In this document: positions 24,850 through 35,713 of the stretch, piece after piece
How the letters are laid out: every line of letters begins with the position of its first letter
How positions within the stretch are numbered: position 1 is the first letter of the stretch
Origin: Lichina pygmaea
Taxonomy: Eukaryota > Ascomycota > Lichinomycetes > Lichinales > Lichinaceae
Direction of reading: 5' to 3'
NCBI GenBank assembly: GCA_963422465.1
Contig: OY730172.1
Span: 620,001-684,000 of the forward strand
Length of the DNA: 64,000 nt
Notes under the pieces: generated by a model
What the model was told of the DNA's origin: nothing
Databases searched by the model: none
The model's input: only the letters and a program-made list of their open reading frames with translations
Position numbers and translations under genes: made by a program

Positions 24850-25741
24850 AGCTGTCTCTTCCCCGCCTGATCTCCCCGGTTCTTGCACGCCTGTGCGCTC
24901 GCGCCGTTCGTCCATCGTGCAGGGCCTCCGTCGTGCAGCTGGCGATCCGAGATCCGAAAGAAAGAAAGACGAAGAAGAAAAAAGTTGTTTGGCTGCTTGT
25001 GTTGCGCGAATCTTCCCACATGGCAAGGCAGAAATGGCATCTCTGGCTTTCCTTGTCGTCGATTCGGGGGAAAGGGGGGGGGGGGGGGGGGGGTTCATAC
25101 ATTCGTCTCACGAGGTTTAATGATTCCCACAGTAGCGCTGGTCTACTGCATCACCGTCATCGTGTCTGCGTACGGAAGGATTCCTGTGCGAAGGGACCCT
25201 TGTCTCCACCGTACCCCTCTCTCTCTCTCTTTTTTTTCTCTGCTGGCATTTGGCTGCGCCGAGAGAGGGAGACACGATTCGATCAGACCTCGCAACTCAG
25301 CCTATCCACTCACCTTCTCCTTGGTCCATCGGGGTAGTAAGGAGGGGGAGGAGGAGTACCAGCATCCCTGCTGGCCCCAGGCGAACAGGCAGGTCTCAAA
25401 CGACGAGACGCCGCATGTGTAATGGCGGCCAGAGTCTTGTCTTGTCTGCGCCGAGCTCGGTCCTTCCTCGGACCTTCCTGGACTTTCCGCCTCTGCTTTT
25501 GCTTTTGGCGCTCCTGCGGCGATCGAATCGATGGGGATCTGAACAGTCGCCCCCCCCCCCCCCCCCCCATCCATCCCTCTTCTCTGCTGGGTCGGCCTTG
25601 ACGTCACGACACGAAAGAACCGCCGTTACAGCTTCTATTGGGTGCTCGCGTCGGGAGGATAAAGGACCCTGATCGCTGCTGGGTCCGAACAGCGGCTTAC
25701 TACCGTACCGTATAATTACCTTGGAGGCCAGCCGGTGATCG

Positions 25742-26104
25742 TTGATCGACCCCGGGAAGACCTTCATTTTGATCTTCGTTGCTTTTCTTGTGCTTTCTTC
25801 TTCCCAGGCGCCAGAGCTAGTCGCAGCTGCGGGCTTGGATGGCACGGATGGCAGGGATGGGCGGATTTCGACAGCCCACACACGGCAGCATCTATCGTCG
25901 ATGGTCCTCCTTCAGACATCGAACAAGGCCAACATCTCGTCCAGCATACGATCGCACGTATGTCTGACTCGTCGGCCGAAGATCACGTCGGTGGAGACCG
26001 AGACGAGGACGAGCAGAGAGACAGCTTGTTTCATCGTCGTCGAGGTGCAGCTCGGCGGATCGTTCTGCATCGCACCAACGCGGTACGAACTACTTTGTAC
26101 GTAA
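25742..26104 (+). CDS. doubtful small secreted protein candidate
   Basis: A 120-codon frame opening with MIDPGKTFILIFVAFLVLSS and then SQAPELVAAA, which looks like a signal peptide: short basic n-region, hydrophobic core and an Ala-rich cleavage-like site. The rest has no recognisable domain, few cysteines and no paralog in the window. It lies in repeat-rich DNA where chance frames are common, so it may be spurious. Confidence 0.15.
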   Translation: MIDPGKTFILIFVAFLVLSSSQAPELVAAAGLDGTDGRDGRISTAHTRQHLSSMVLLQTSNKANISSSIRSHVCLTRRPKITSVETETRTSRETACFIVVEVQLGGSFCIAPTRYELLCT

Positions 26105-26929
26105 GAGCACTGCTCTCCACCTGCCCCATACGTACGTACCCACGTACGTACGTGCGTATTGGCTCTTGATCGATCCGAACTCAGCCCTCAACGGCAATTG
26201 CAGACGCTGCTCGCGAGCACCTTCGACCGGCTCTCTCCTTCGCTCGTCCGCTGCCGTTGCCCTACGGAAGTGCAATGCCGCTCAACTCGAACGGCATGCG
26301 ATCATCTAGGGATGATTCGACAGGCATGTTCCGCCACGGCTTGCCGGTCCCACGGCCCGCCAGCACTTCACCGTCGGCTCGCCGGTCGATCCTCGACTCG
26401 GATCCGTCCGCCCCCTCCAATCCCGGAATGCGGTACGTATGTACGGAGGTACTGTACTTCCTACGTACGACCGACTCGTGCCATGCCTCGTGCGGCGGAG
26501 TTGTGCGACGTGGCCGACGCTGGGCAAGAGCTGGGTCCGGATTCGCCACGCAGTCGCACCGTCTGGCCGAGGAAGCGCCGATGTCATCGCGACGGGGCAT
26601 CAAGCCAGGCAGCATCTCCCACCGGCACTCTACAAAAGTCCGGCAGGCGGCCGTGTGTCCACCCGTCTCCATTGTCGCCCTACGGCGCTGACGTTGGTGG
26701 AGACCTGTCCTCGTCAATCGGACCGACGCTGTTGCCGATCCGAGGACCGACGTCCGATGCCCGTTCCCGTCCTCTGTTGGCGGTGCGCCATGCGACGACG
26801 TGATATCATCTCGTCCGCCGGCCACGACCTCTCGACCGTTCGCCGATGGTCAATCTTGCGTTGGCAATACCGGCAAGCGAGCTGCGGCCAGGGTCGCACG
26901 ACAGGGCCGGCCTACGAGTACGGGTACTT

Positions 26930-26958
26930 CGTACGTACGTACGTACGTACGTACGTAC
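26930..26958. repeat. ACGT tetranucleotide array
   Basis: Seven tandem CGTA units, self-complementary. Shorter CGTACGTAC blocks occur through the window. Confidence 0.9.
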
Positions 26959-27699
26959 ACCGTACGTACTCACCAGCGCTAGCCTTTCCCGCTGCCAGTC
27001 GTTGACGAGATCAACCTTCATCTTTGCGTCGGCTCGATCGGAGAGGTCGCAAACGGCCAAGAAGACACGGAAGACGAAAGAAGACCCGAGAGGCGAGCAT
27101 CCGCGCGGTCAGAGCGACGGGGGAGCGCGACCGGATAGGCTGGGGGCGGAACAGGCTGATGGCCCTGGCCACGGCGTTCTAGACCCTCGCGATGCTTTCT
27201 TCTTCGGGCTCGTCGTCGTTGCTTTTTCGGCGCTCGACCGCTTTGCGCCCAGAGTCGATGCGATCTAAGGTTTGGGCGGGAGCCACGATGATCTCATCTC
27301 GGCTCTCCCTTGGGTCGGGCGGCGGGAAAATGACGATGCGATCCAGCGTGTCGGATGCGGACGAAAACGGCAACCTCAGTGTTCGCGGTGCCCTGCTGAC
27401 TACCGTACCGGCGCCCAGGTACTGTACGAGGTACGGAGTACTCCGTACGAGGTACGAGCAACGTGGAGGAGGGGGGCACGACGATGAGATACTGTTACGA
27501 CGATGCCACCCACCGCTCCGTACTGCACCCTCCTTCCCGCCTCGAACCATCGTCATCCATGTCCCCTTGTCCCATGTCCTGCGACCCAGGGCCTGCAGCC
27601 CGGGCCCGGGTAGAGGGGTGACGACCTGATAGGTCTGCAACCGCCGCCTACATGATCGTCATCAACGGTCTTTCTGTACCACGATCAGAAATGCACGGG

Positions 27700-27701
<2 letters not shown>

Positions 27702-27735
<34 letters not shown>
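27702..27735. repeat. GA dinucleotide microsatellite
   Basis: About 17 GA units. Confidence 0.9.
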
Positions 27736-27737
<2 letters not shown>

Positions 27738-28171
27738 CACAGTACTTTCGACCTCTTTCGCCGCCTCTTACGTTGCTGCTACTGCAGTCGGCCCCTTCCG
27801 ATGCGGGTACGGCAAGACGACCAGGTAAGGTCCACCTCGTCACATCCGCCGCTCCGTCCTTCGATCGCGGAGCCTCTAGCCTGTTGCTGACCTTTTTAGA
27901 GATCGTCTCTCCCCGTCCATGGAATCGATAGAGGTGCCGTCCGACTTGGGGAGGTTGTTCCAAAAGTGCGCCGTCACGTCCGCTTGAAAGGAGTCGGCTC
28001 GACCGGTCCCCCCCCCCCCCCCCCCCCACCTAACAGTGATCGTCCACGAGCCAAGACAGCCGGGGCAGTCAGGACCGGTCTCGATAACGTCGGTCCGCCC
28101 CGTCGTGAGAAGGCGGTTTGGCCCGCCTGAATATTCTCCTAGCGTTGCGCCAACCGGCCTCGAGCGGCGCC

Positions 28172-30360
28172 ATGGAAGCTGTCGCGGGACCTGGCGCTTT
28201 TGGAACCGAGCTTCCTCCGTCGACGACGGCGATCAACGAGTCCGACGTGCCGATGGAGCTCGACCCACCGGCGCAGGAGGAGGCCGGCAAGGCCAAGCGA
28301 CAGGTGTTGTCCTGCGCGAGCTGCCGGAAACGCAAGGTCAAGGTGGGTTCTGTTAGGAGGTCGACTGCCGCCTCCGTCGCCGTCTTCCGTCGTCGCGGCT
28401 TCGCGTCCGGCCGGTCCTGCGGTCGTTAAAGCGTCGGGGGCGCCGTTGTCGCCGTCGTCGTCATGCTGAGATCGCTCCCGCCCCACCAGTGCGATCGGGT
28501 TCAACCGTGCCAGGCCTGCTGCGCGAGAGGCCAACCGAAGGACTGCAACTTCGCCGTCTCCGAGAAGGACGACTACGAACCCATCAAGCAGTCGTACGAG
28601 ATCCGCGAGCTGCGCAAGGAGAACCAGCGGCTCAAGGAGCGCCTGCGCAACCTGAGGGATTCCACCTGGTCGCCCGAGCACAGCAACGACGACGGCGCCA
28701 CCGATCCGAGACCGCCGCCCAAGGTTCCCACCAAGCCCAGCAGGTTCCAGCAGCGTCGCTTCAAGGCGGCCGAGCCCCCGGACAGCCTGTACTTCGGCAG
28801 TCCGGGCCTGGCCAACGTCGTGGCCGATGTACGTTGTCGCACCCCCCCCCCCCCCCCCCCCCCCCCGGTCCTCACCGATGCTCGGCCGGATCGACCCAGA
28901 TGGCCGTTCGACCCGGCCACGTCTCGTGAGCTAAGGGGGTCCGTTCTGCTTCGCCGCAGTTCGCCAACATGCAGCTCCACAATCGAAACTCGGCCTCTCT
29001 GACGCACGCCTTGCCCCGGGGCGTCGACATCTTCGCCTACCAGGACGTCCCGCTCTATCCGTTCTCGACCCTCTGGAGAGCCGAAGGGGGCACGTCGGTC
29101 CTGCTGGACTGCCTGCCGCCTCGGGACGAGATGCTGCGCTACCTCGACGCCTTCCAGCTGCGGGCGCAGTCGTGCTCCTTCCCCCACGTCCCCGAGGAGA
29201 TCACGACCAAGGAGATCGATCGCTTCCTGGCCAACGCCGAAGACAACGCCTTCCGCCACCCGGACATGCTGGCCCTCATCTTCGCCGCGCTGGCGCAGGG
29301 CCTGCAGACCGGCGTCTTTGACCGGAGCGGCGGCGACTGGGTCGAAGGCGCCATGGAGGCCGAGGCGTGGAAGGGCGACCTCTACGGTGCGTGATCGCGC
29401 ACACACCTCCATCCCCCCCCCCCCCCCGTACGGGGCCCCAGGCTGACGTCTGTCCGTCCAGTTGCCGCTGCCATGCAAGCCCTACGTGTCGGCTCTTTCA
29501 TGAGTCGACCGACGCTGCTTGGGATCCAGACCCTGATCATGATCGCACCCTATCTCACCAACAGCGGCAAGTTCCTCGACGCCTGGGCCTTGTTTGGCCT
29601 CACCGTCCGGCTGTCGCAGAGCATCGGCCGTGAGTTCTCCTCGAGAGCCCGGGATCGACACACGATCCCTCCTCCTGCCGGGCCAGGCTGATGTGAGGAG
29701 GCAGTGCACCGCAACCCAAAGTATCTGGATCCGGCTCCCCCGCTCCGGGAGTGCTCCACGCGCCAGTCGCTATGGTGAGCCTCTGCCCTCCCAACTTCGG
29801 TCGGGCCGGGATCTTGACGGGAGATGCCTCAGGTGGTGGATGTTACACATGGACCAACAGTACTCCATGACCCTCGGGCGCCCTCTGGGCATCTCTGGCA
29901 TCGGCGACTGCCCGCCCCCGGAGCCTCTGACGACGAACCCGACGATCCTTCGGCTTTCGGAATACGTCAACCTGTTCACCATCCTGGCGCGGCAGATCCT
30001 TTCGGCCGACCGGCTCACGGTCGAGAGGATCGACCACTTTACCGATCGTCTGCTGGCGCTGAGGGACACGGTGCCGAACGTGGTTCAGTTCGACGAGACC
30101 TGGCTCGACCCGGCGAAGCAGATCCCCGAGTGGCCTCTCGACGCTCAAGCTGCAGGTTCGTCTCGGCCGCGTTCTGGCGCGGCACGGGCCAAAGGGCTAA
30201 ACTCCGTCGCGTACAGTCTTCTACGGCAAAACCCACAACTTCCTGATCCTGCTGAACCGGCAACGGCCCGAGCCCGGCAGCGAGTCGCCGACGGGGGGTT
30301 TCGAACCGCTGCCGCCGCCGTCATCGTCGACGACGACGGCGACGACAACGACGACGACGA

Positions 30361-30422
<62 letters not shown>

Positions 30423-31682
30423 ACGAATACTGCTGCGACGACGGCCGCGACGACGGACCGTGCCGCCGGCGCCACTCCTCGAGGCCGGGAGCGCGTCTTG
30501 GCCTCGGCCCGTTGCCTGCTCCATGCGTTTGAGTTTTTCCATTCCCGGGTCCGGGCCGCGATGATCTGCTGGACGATGGGCCAACAGGCCTTCAACGCCG
30601 CCATGATCGTGACTCTGTCGCTGCTGAACCCTGGCTGGACGTCGCCGGCTGCGGCCGAGGCGGCCGAGGCGGCCGAGGCGGCCGAGGCTGCCCGCGACGA
30701 CTACTACCTCGTCCATCGCACGTACGCCGTCTTTGTCGAGATGCACCACAAGGGCATCCACAAGCTGGCCGGCGTCGCGAGCAGTCGACTGTCGGCGATG
30801 CTGATGCAGCTCCACCGGACGCCTTCGATGTCGGGCTTCGGTCGGCCCGAGCCGCCGCGCGAGGCGGTGGATTCGGTCATGGGCAGCACCGGCATGATGC
30901 TGCTCGAGGATCCCGGGCTCCAGGGCTTCATCAACGAGGGCTTCTCGCCGCTGAGCTTCCAGATGGCCGGCGGCCGGCTCCACAGCGTCGGCGTGTCGAG
31001 CGGTGGTCTCGGTCCAGGCGCGGGCGGAGTCGCCGCCGGCACCGCCGCCACCACCGCCACCGCCACCGCGACCTATACCACCGGGGCCGGCATCGGCAGC
31101 CCGGCGTGGGCGGCTCGTGCGGCGCCGTCGTTGACGGGGTCGTCTACCGGGTCTGGGATGGGTGCTGGGGTTGGCGGTGGCGGTGGCGGTGGCCTTTCCT
31201 TTGGCGGCGGCGGTGGCGGTGGCGGCGGTCCGACATTCCCGACATCGACGACGATGACGCCGCCGCCGCCGCCGCCGACGGCGGGGTTCGGCTACGGCCG
31301 TGACATTGACCTGGGTCCGTCGTCGCTTGCCTATGCTCGTCAGGGCCACGACCCGGGGCGGAGCATGTCCATGTCGACGTCGTCGATGGGCGCCGGCACG
31401 GACCTTGGCAGCGTCGCGAGCATGGGACCAAGCGCGGACATGGGCATGACGACAACGGGCGTGGGACCGGACATGGGCATGGGCGCGGTCATGGGGATGG
31501 GAATTGGAACGGGCGTGAGTCGATACGGCACAGCAGCGACGGGCGAACCCCACCACCACCACCGCCAACCGTCAGAGCGCTCCTCTTCCTCCTCCTTTGC
31601 CACCAGCGACTCGGAGAGACCGCGGGTCGGTCCCAAACCGGTGGCCTTGCGCATGGCTCCAGCCACCGTGTCGCGTGCCTGA
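28172..31682 (+). CDS. Zn2Cys6 transcription factor with MHR domain, seven exons
   Basis: Exons are 28172-28342, 28490-28828, 28960-29386, 29462-29629, 29705-29774, 29833-30155 and 30217-31682, about 987 aa. Each GT-AG junction restores a conserved-looking stretch: CASCRKRKVK | CDRVQPCQAC (Cys 48, 51, 58, 64, 67, 76), SQSIG | LHRNPKYLDP, RQSLW | WWMLHMDQQYSMTLGRP and AQAA | VFYGKTHNFLILLNRQRPE. A heptad coil (IRELRKENQRLKERLRNL) follows the zinc cluster. The MHR includes GLANVVADFANMQLHN and TLLGIQTLIMIAPYLTNSGK. Exon 7 holds an ACAGCG repeat coding Thr-Ala and a C-terminal region rich in Gly, Met and Ser. Introns 2 and 3 carry C-runs of 25 and 15 bases. Likely a nuclear regulator; ligand and targets unknown, no target cluster adjacent. 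Confidence 0.85.
30337..30425. repeat. in-frame GAC / GACAGC repeat
   Basis: Tandem ACGACG then ACAGCG units inside exon 7 of the Zn2Cys6 gene, translating as Thr-Ala repeats in the gene's frame. Confidence 0.85.
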
Positions 31683-32915
31683 ACGGCGGAACGCGAGCGA
31701 CACAAGCGCCGGCCGTGGATGTTTCTGGAGAAAGGGATTCATCCTGAATTTTTTTGTCATGTGTCTTTGTTGTGTATGGCCGTGTGTTTTTTCAAGGGCC
31801 ACAGGGGGGAGGACGTCTGCCTTGTGCGATACCGTGGACACGTAATTTCTGTCGTTGTCACCAACCCTTTCAACCCCCCTTTTGTTTTTTTTATCCTGGG
31901 ATTTCGTTCTCTTGGCTACCACTTTTCTTTTTAAGATGCTTCTCTCTTTGGTCGTGGCTTTTTTTTTTTTCTTCGTCTCCTTCTCCTTCTCCTCCTCCTC
32001 CTCCTCCTCCTCCTTCTTCTTCTTCCACTTTCAACAAGGGCGTTCGTGGCGGCGGCTCTCTGAGCGTTTCTCTTTTTTTTTTTCCCGCCCAACTTCGCTG
32101 CTACTTTTCATCTCATCTGTCATGATCAGTCTTCCCTTTTTGTTTGTTCTTCCTCCCTCTTCATTTCCCTCTCCCCTCTTCTTCTTCTTCTTCTTCTTCT
32201 TCTTCTCCTCCTCCTCTTCTTCATCGTCTTTCTTTCTCCTCCATCTTCTTCTCCTCCTCCATCTTCTTCCCGTTCTTTCTCCTTCGACGAAAACCAAGGG
32301 ACCAAGGCGTCGAGCGGCGCCACGGTGTTCATCCGGTACTGGTGGGAGGTAAAGAGGGGGGGGGGGGGGGGGGAGGGGGCGTTTCCACCGGCGAAAAGGC
32401 GCAAAGGAAGAATCCTTACCACCATCATCATCTTGTCCGGTCTCCGATCCTCTCACTCTCCGCTCCAATCAAAGTGTAGACCAACGACGGTACAGTACGG
32501 CACGGTCCCAATACACTTGGGCGCCTCGAATCCGTGTATAGTGACGGGAAGTTATCCGATCTATCGATCAGACCCTTGGGATGCGTGTCTCTCTCTCGAC
32601 GGAACGGAAAGAGAGTGGGGTATCTCGATCCAAAAAAGAACCCTTTTTTTTTCTTCTCAAGATTCTTTTCTTGAAGAACGATGGGGATAACCCACGTCAA
32701 ACCCCCAAGGCCTTCTTTACCTTGAAATAGACCCCCATCCATCTTGAAAGAGACTCGTCTACTTACGTGCCTTCCGAACAGGAACGGGACCCGGATCATT
32801 GTCGACCCCCCCCCCCGCAACCCCAAGTTTTTCTTGGCTTGTGGAGCCTGTTTTTGCCATTTGCATCTCTTCCAACTTACACTCCTCTTTTTTTTTGGGA
32901 GGTTTTATTATTATT
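31683..32915. other. pyrimidine-rich 3' flank
   Basis: From about 31940 to 32290 the plus strand is almost wholly C/T, with TTC and TCC repeats. A 17 G-run lies at 32357-32373 and a T-rich stretch near 32640. No gene is recognised on either strand; frames here come from the skewed composition. Confidence 0.55.
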
Positions 32916-33626
32916 ATTGATTGATTGATTGATTGAATTGATTGAATTCCTACACCATTCTAGTGCTAGTGTAACTAGGCTACGCTGGGTGTCATCTATA
33001 AAGCTAGGCTAGGAAAACTTGAAACAAAGTAAAAAACCCTCTCCCTGCACAGTGCCTCACCAGCGTTATCCTGTCCAGTCACTGTAGAACATGGGTGGGG
33101 GGGGCTATCTAGTAGCCAGCTTCCAGCTGCTCCTCCTGAGCCCAGGATAACTGGGGAAAGGATAACTGGGGAAAGGACACGGTGGCGGAGGATCCACGCT
33201 GTAAGGGCGGCGGCGGGCCGTGGTCGGGAAGTCATCACCTGAAAGTCAGTGGTGGATGCTGCTGCTGCATATAGACTGCAGCGAGCCTGTAGAAGGCCGG
33301 GGCCAGGTAACAACTACGTCTTTAGCTGTTTCCCACTGTGCTCCACAGCTGCAGGCCGGCCGTCGGGAAGCCGGGGGCCCGCCGCTTGCAGAGGAAGGCT
33401 GCCAGCCCAATCTTACCTGTGCGGACCTGTGTCAGGATACTGCTTTGGGCCTTCGGCAAGCCGGCGTGGAGCCGGAGGGATGCCAGGTACGGCATCTTGT
33501 CGGGCTTCCAGTTATCCCTTCCTCCAGGGTCCGGGTCCAGCAGTTGGACTCTTGGTGCGGGGCCTCCGTGCAGCTCGTTCCATCGTTCCCAGCACCATTG
33601 TTCTGCCAGCTGGCGTGCTTGCCAGG
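32916..33626 (-). mobile_element. 5'-truncated LINE, copy 3
   Basis: Same family as copies 1, 2 and 4, in minus orientation. The 3' end is at the left with a TCAA-type repeat tail (TTGATTGATTGA on plus) and the shared 3' UTR (TTCCTACACCATTCTAG). The coding block LTQVRTGKIGLAAFLCKRR is still readable upstream of the tail. Copy 3 is clearly more diverged from copies 1 and 2 than they are from each other. The 5' truncation is near 33626, next to an A-rich and GA-rich stretch. I could not find a convincing target-site duplication. Confidence 0.8.
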
Positions 33627-33639
33627 ATGGAGAAGGAAA

Positions 33640-33715
33640 AAGAGAGAAAAAAAAAAAAAAAAAAAAAGAAGAGGGGTGAGGGAGGTGGAGAGGGGAAGAG
33701 AGAGAGAGAGAGGTT
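33640..33715. repeat. A-run and GA-rich low-complexity stretch
   Basis: A run of about 20 A within 33647-33668, then G/A-rich sequence ending in GA repeats. It adjoins the 5' truncation point of LINE copy 3. Confidence 0.8.
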
Positions 33716-33806
33716 GTAAGCATGTCTAATGTACAGCCTTCTCAAGTCTTTTTTTTTCTCTCCGCTTCGTCGTCGTCGCCCGTCGAGCATATCGTACGTT
33801 AACATC

Positions 33807-33925
33807 TCAGATGCTGTTCGGTAGCACCCACTGCCGATCCCGGAAGGATAGGGCTCTCGCGGGAATCCCGACGCTCCCCGACTGCGCCCCTCGCCCTCGT
33901 ACCACGTCGCGGGTTCCGGCGTGAT

Positions 33926-33959
<34 letters not shown>

Positions 33960-35246
33960 GTCGTCCTCCTCCTCAGAGTCGGTGTCCGGCGTGTAGTCGC
34001 TCCGGCCGCTGTAGGCCCGTCCGGTGCCGTCACGGAGCTTCTGCAGGTACTCCTGCGCCAGCGACACCATCGACTCCTCGGGCTCGCTGGCAGGCACGAA
34101 CGGCCGCCAAAAGTCGTTCAGCGCATGGTCCTTGTTCCGCATGCACGCCCGCGCCTCGTCGTGGCCGGGCGAGCCCTCGGCGAACTGCGCCCGCAGGGCC
34201 CGCACAAAGTACCTCCGGAGCGCCTTGTTCTCGCCGTACTGCTCCCTGCTCCAGTCCACGTCCTGCACGAAGACCGGATACTCGTACAGGAAGTACAGCG
34301 GGCCGACGTAGCTGTTCTCAAAGTCGACGATGCCCGTCAGCTCCGGCGGCGCGGACGACGACCACGCCATCGACAGCGAGTACTGGCCGTTGACGACGCC
34401 GCTGCCGCCGTATCTGAACAGGAGATTCTGGCCGTTAAAGTCCGCGTGGATCAGCCGGTACGGCGCTCGGAGGTACCGTTCGTCCTTGTGGCCGTCGAGA
34501 TGGCTCTGCAGCTCGTGGCGGATGTCGCGGTAGCAGCGCCGCAGCTCGGCCGACCGGACTCCCTTCTCCGACACGAACGAGGCAAGATAGTCGGCCGTCG
34601 ACGCGAACGGACCTCTGACGTCGTGTCGCGCGTCGCCGTCGCCGCCGCCGCAGTCGCAGTCGCCGTGGATCGGCCCGACCTGACCGTCGCTGCCGAGCCA
34701 GCCGATCCGGTCGAACTTCAACGACGCGAGCTGGCCCAGGGCACGGGCGATCTGGCCGACGACGTGTTTCTTCGAGTCCGTATCCAGAGTGTGCCAGAAC
34801 TTAAAGAGGTGCCGTCCGGGCATGCGCTGCATCAGCACGAACTGCGCCCCGACCGCGTTCCCGGGGTCGAGGTCGGCCAGGTAGACGCGGGGCACGGGCA
34901 GGTCCGTGTGCTCGCGCACGTACCGCATCGTGTCCAGCGCGCCCCTCGCGCGCTCGACGCACTCCTCGGTCCGCGAGAAGCGCACGATGCAGCTGCTCTG
35001 GCCATCGCCGACGCCGTGCAGCGGCCGGTCGAAGTGCAGGGCGCAGATCTCGTGGAACGAGCCCCGGGTCAGGGTCTCGACGTCGGTGCATCGGGCCGAG
35101 AAAGCTGCCGAGGCCCTGCGCCTGAGCTCGGCGATGTCGAGCGTCAGCGGCGGCGGGTCGTCCGAGTCGTAGTCGTCGTATTCTCGGGCGCCGGAAGTTG
35201 TCGAGTCGTTGGTGTTGGTGGTGGCGGGATCGTCAGGGGTTTGCAT
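33807..35246 (-). CDS. APH-fold (aminoglycoside phosphotransferase-like) kinase family protein
   Basis: Single-exon gene, about 479 aa from the ATG at 35246 (an in-frame ATG at 35312 is possible). The fold is indicated by an N-lobe with SSCIVRFSRTEECVERA, then VPRVYLADLDPGNAVGAQFV and LMQRMPGRHLFKFW. The catalytic Brenner motif is RLIHADFNGQNLLF and the metal-binding motif GIVDFENSYVGPLYFL. These give the His-Asp-Asn and Asp residues expected for phosphotransfer. Such proteins are expanded in ascomycetes, mostly with unknown substrates; antibiotic resistance should not be inferred. A long acidic tract (Asp/Glu repeats coded by a GTC microsatellite) lies near the C terminus. The large plus-strand frame over the same bases is an antisense shadow. 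Confidence 0.8.
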
Positions 35247-35323
35247 GATCGGAAGCCGGGCCGGGCGTGGGGTAGTACCTATAATCATTTGAGAAAGGCA
35301 GCCAGTAGGCAATCAACAACGAG

Positions 35324-35596
35324 GGGCGGTTAGTCTAGTGGTAAAACACTCGCTAGCTTACGATGTTTGCCTTTGCAGCTGGGGGTATCAGGTTGCTTGG
35401 CCAGACTTAATACTTGATTATTATACAAAATTAACTGCCCACGATCCAGAGCTCAAATCAGGCTCATCCATCTTGTCTGTGACGATGGCTCCTTCAAGAT
35501 GGTTGAGCACCCCAAATTATGTTGCTGCCTGGTACCCCCCCTGCAATGCAAACGAGCTATCTGCAAGAGTCGCGTGTTCGAACCACGCACCGTCCA
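35324..35596 (+). tRNA. tRNA-like gene interrupted in the anticodon loop by about 190 bp
   Basis: The 5' half (35324-35353) gives acceptor GGGCGGT, TA, D-arm GTCT-AGTGGTA-AAAC, A and anticodon-stem 5' strand CTCGC. The 3' half (35563-35596) gives GCAAG, AGTC, a perfect T-arm GCGTG-TTCGAAC-CACGC, acceptor ACCGTCC and discriminator A. A T-rich terminator (TTTCTTTTT) follows at 35597-35605. The acceptor stem pairs over all seven positions with one G-U. D-stem and anticodon stem each have one C-A mismatch. Between the halves lies sequence bounded by imperfect inverted repeats (35365-35390 and 35530-35553), placed where nuclear tRNA introns occur but far longer. The anticodon cannot be read because U33 is not in place. 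Could be a pseudogene split by a small transposon, or a tRNA with an unusual intron. Confidence 0.5.
35365..35553. mobile_element. small element with imperfect terminal inverted repeats inside the tRNA-like gene
   Basis: The ends read GTTTGCCTTTGCAGCTGGGG on the left and, reverse-complemented, GTTTGCATTGCAGGGGGGG on the right, matching over about 24 bases with a few differences. Length is 189 bp with no coding capacity, consistent with a MITE-like insertion. AGCT lies just outside each end (35355-35358 and 35555-35558), but no clean target-site duplication can be defined. Confidence 0.4.
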
Positions 35597-35713
35597 TTTC
35601 TTTTTGGACAGGGCTTGTGTGTCTGGGTGTGTTTGACTTGCCGTAGTTCCTCAAGTTGCTCCAGGCTAACTGATGGAAGCTCTAGCTTTGTGGATCAAGC
35701 AACAATGTGTAAA

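Larger units (their letters stand above)
24801..28171. other. gene-poor, repeat-rich intergenic DNA (right half)
   Basis: It contains CT repeats (24818-24844), a 20 G-run (25074-25093), a 19 C-run (25550-25568), a CGTA array (26930-26958), a GA array (27702-27735) and a 20 C-run (28008-28027). One short frame at 25742-26104 starts with a hydrophobic segment (listed separately). No other gene is recognised. Confidence 0.5.

Noticed and set aside
26159-26803. A 214-codon plus-strand frame
   Set aside because: No domain, Arg/Ser/Pro-skewed composition, overlapping comparable frames on both strands, and a CGTACGTA repeat inside.
30321-31568. A 415-codon minus-strand frame rich in Arg and His
   Set aside because: Antisense to exon 7 of the Zn2Cys6 gene and driven by the GAC and GGC repeats there.
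33921-35333. A 470-codon plus-strand open frame
   Set aside because: It is exactly antisense to the APH-fold gene, whose motifs are clear. High GC third positions remove stops on the opposite strand.
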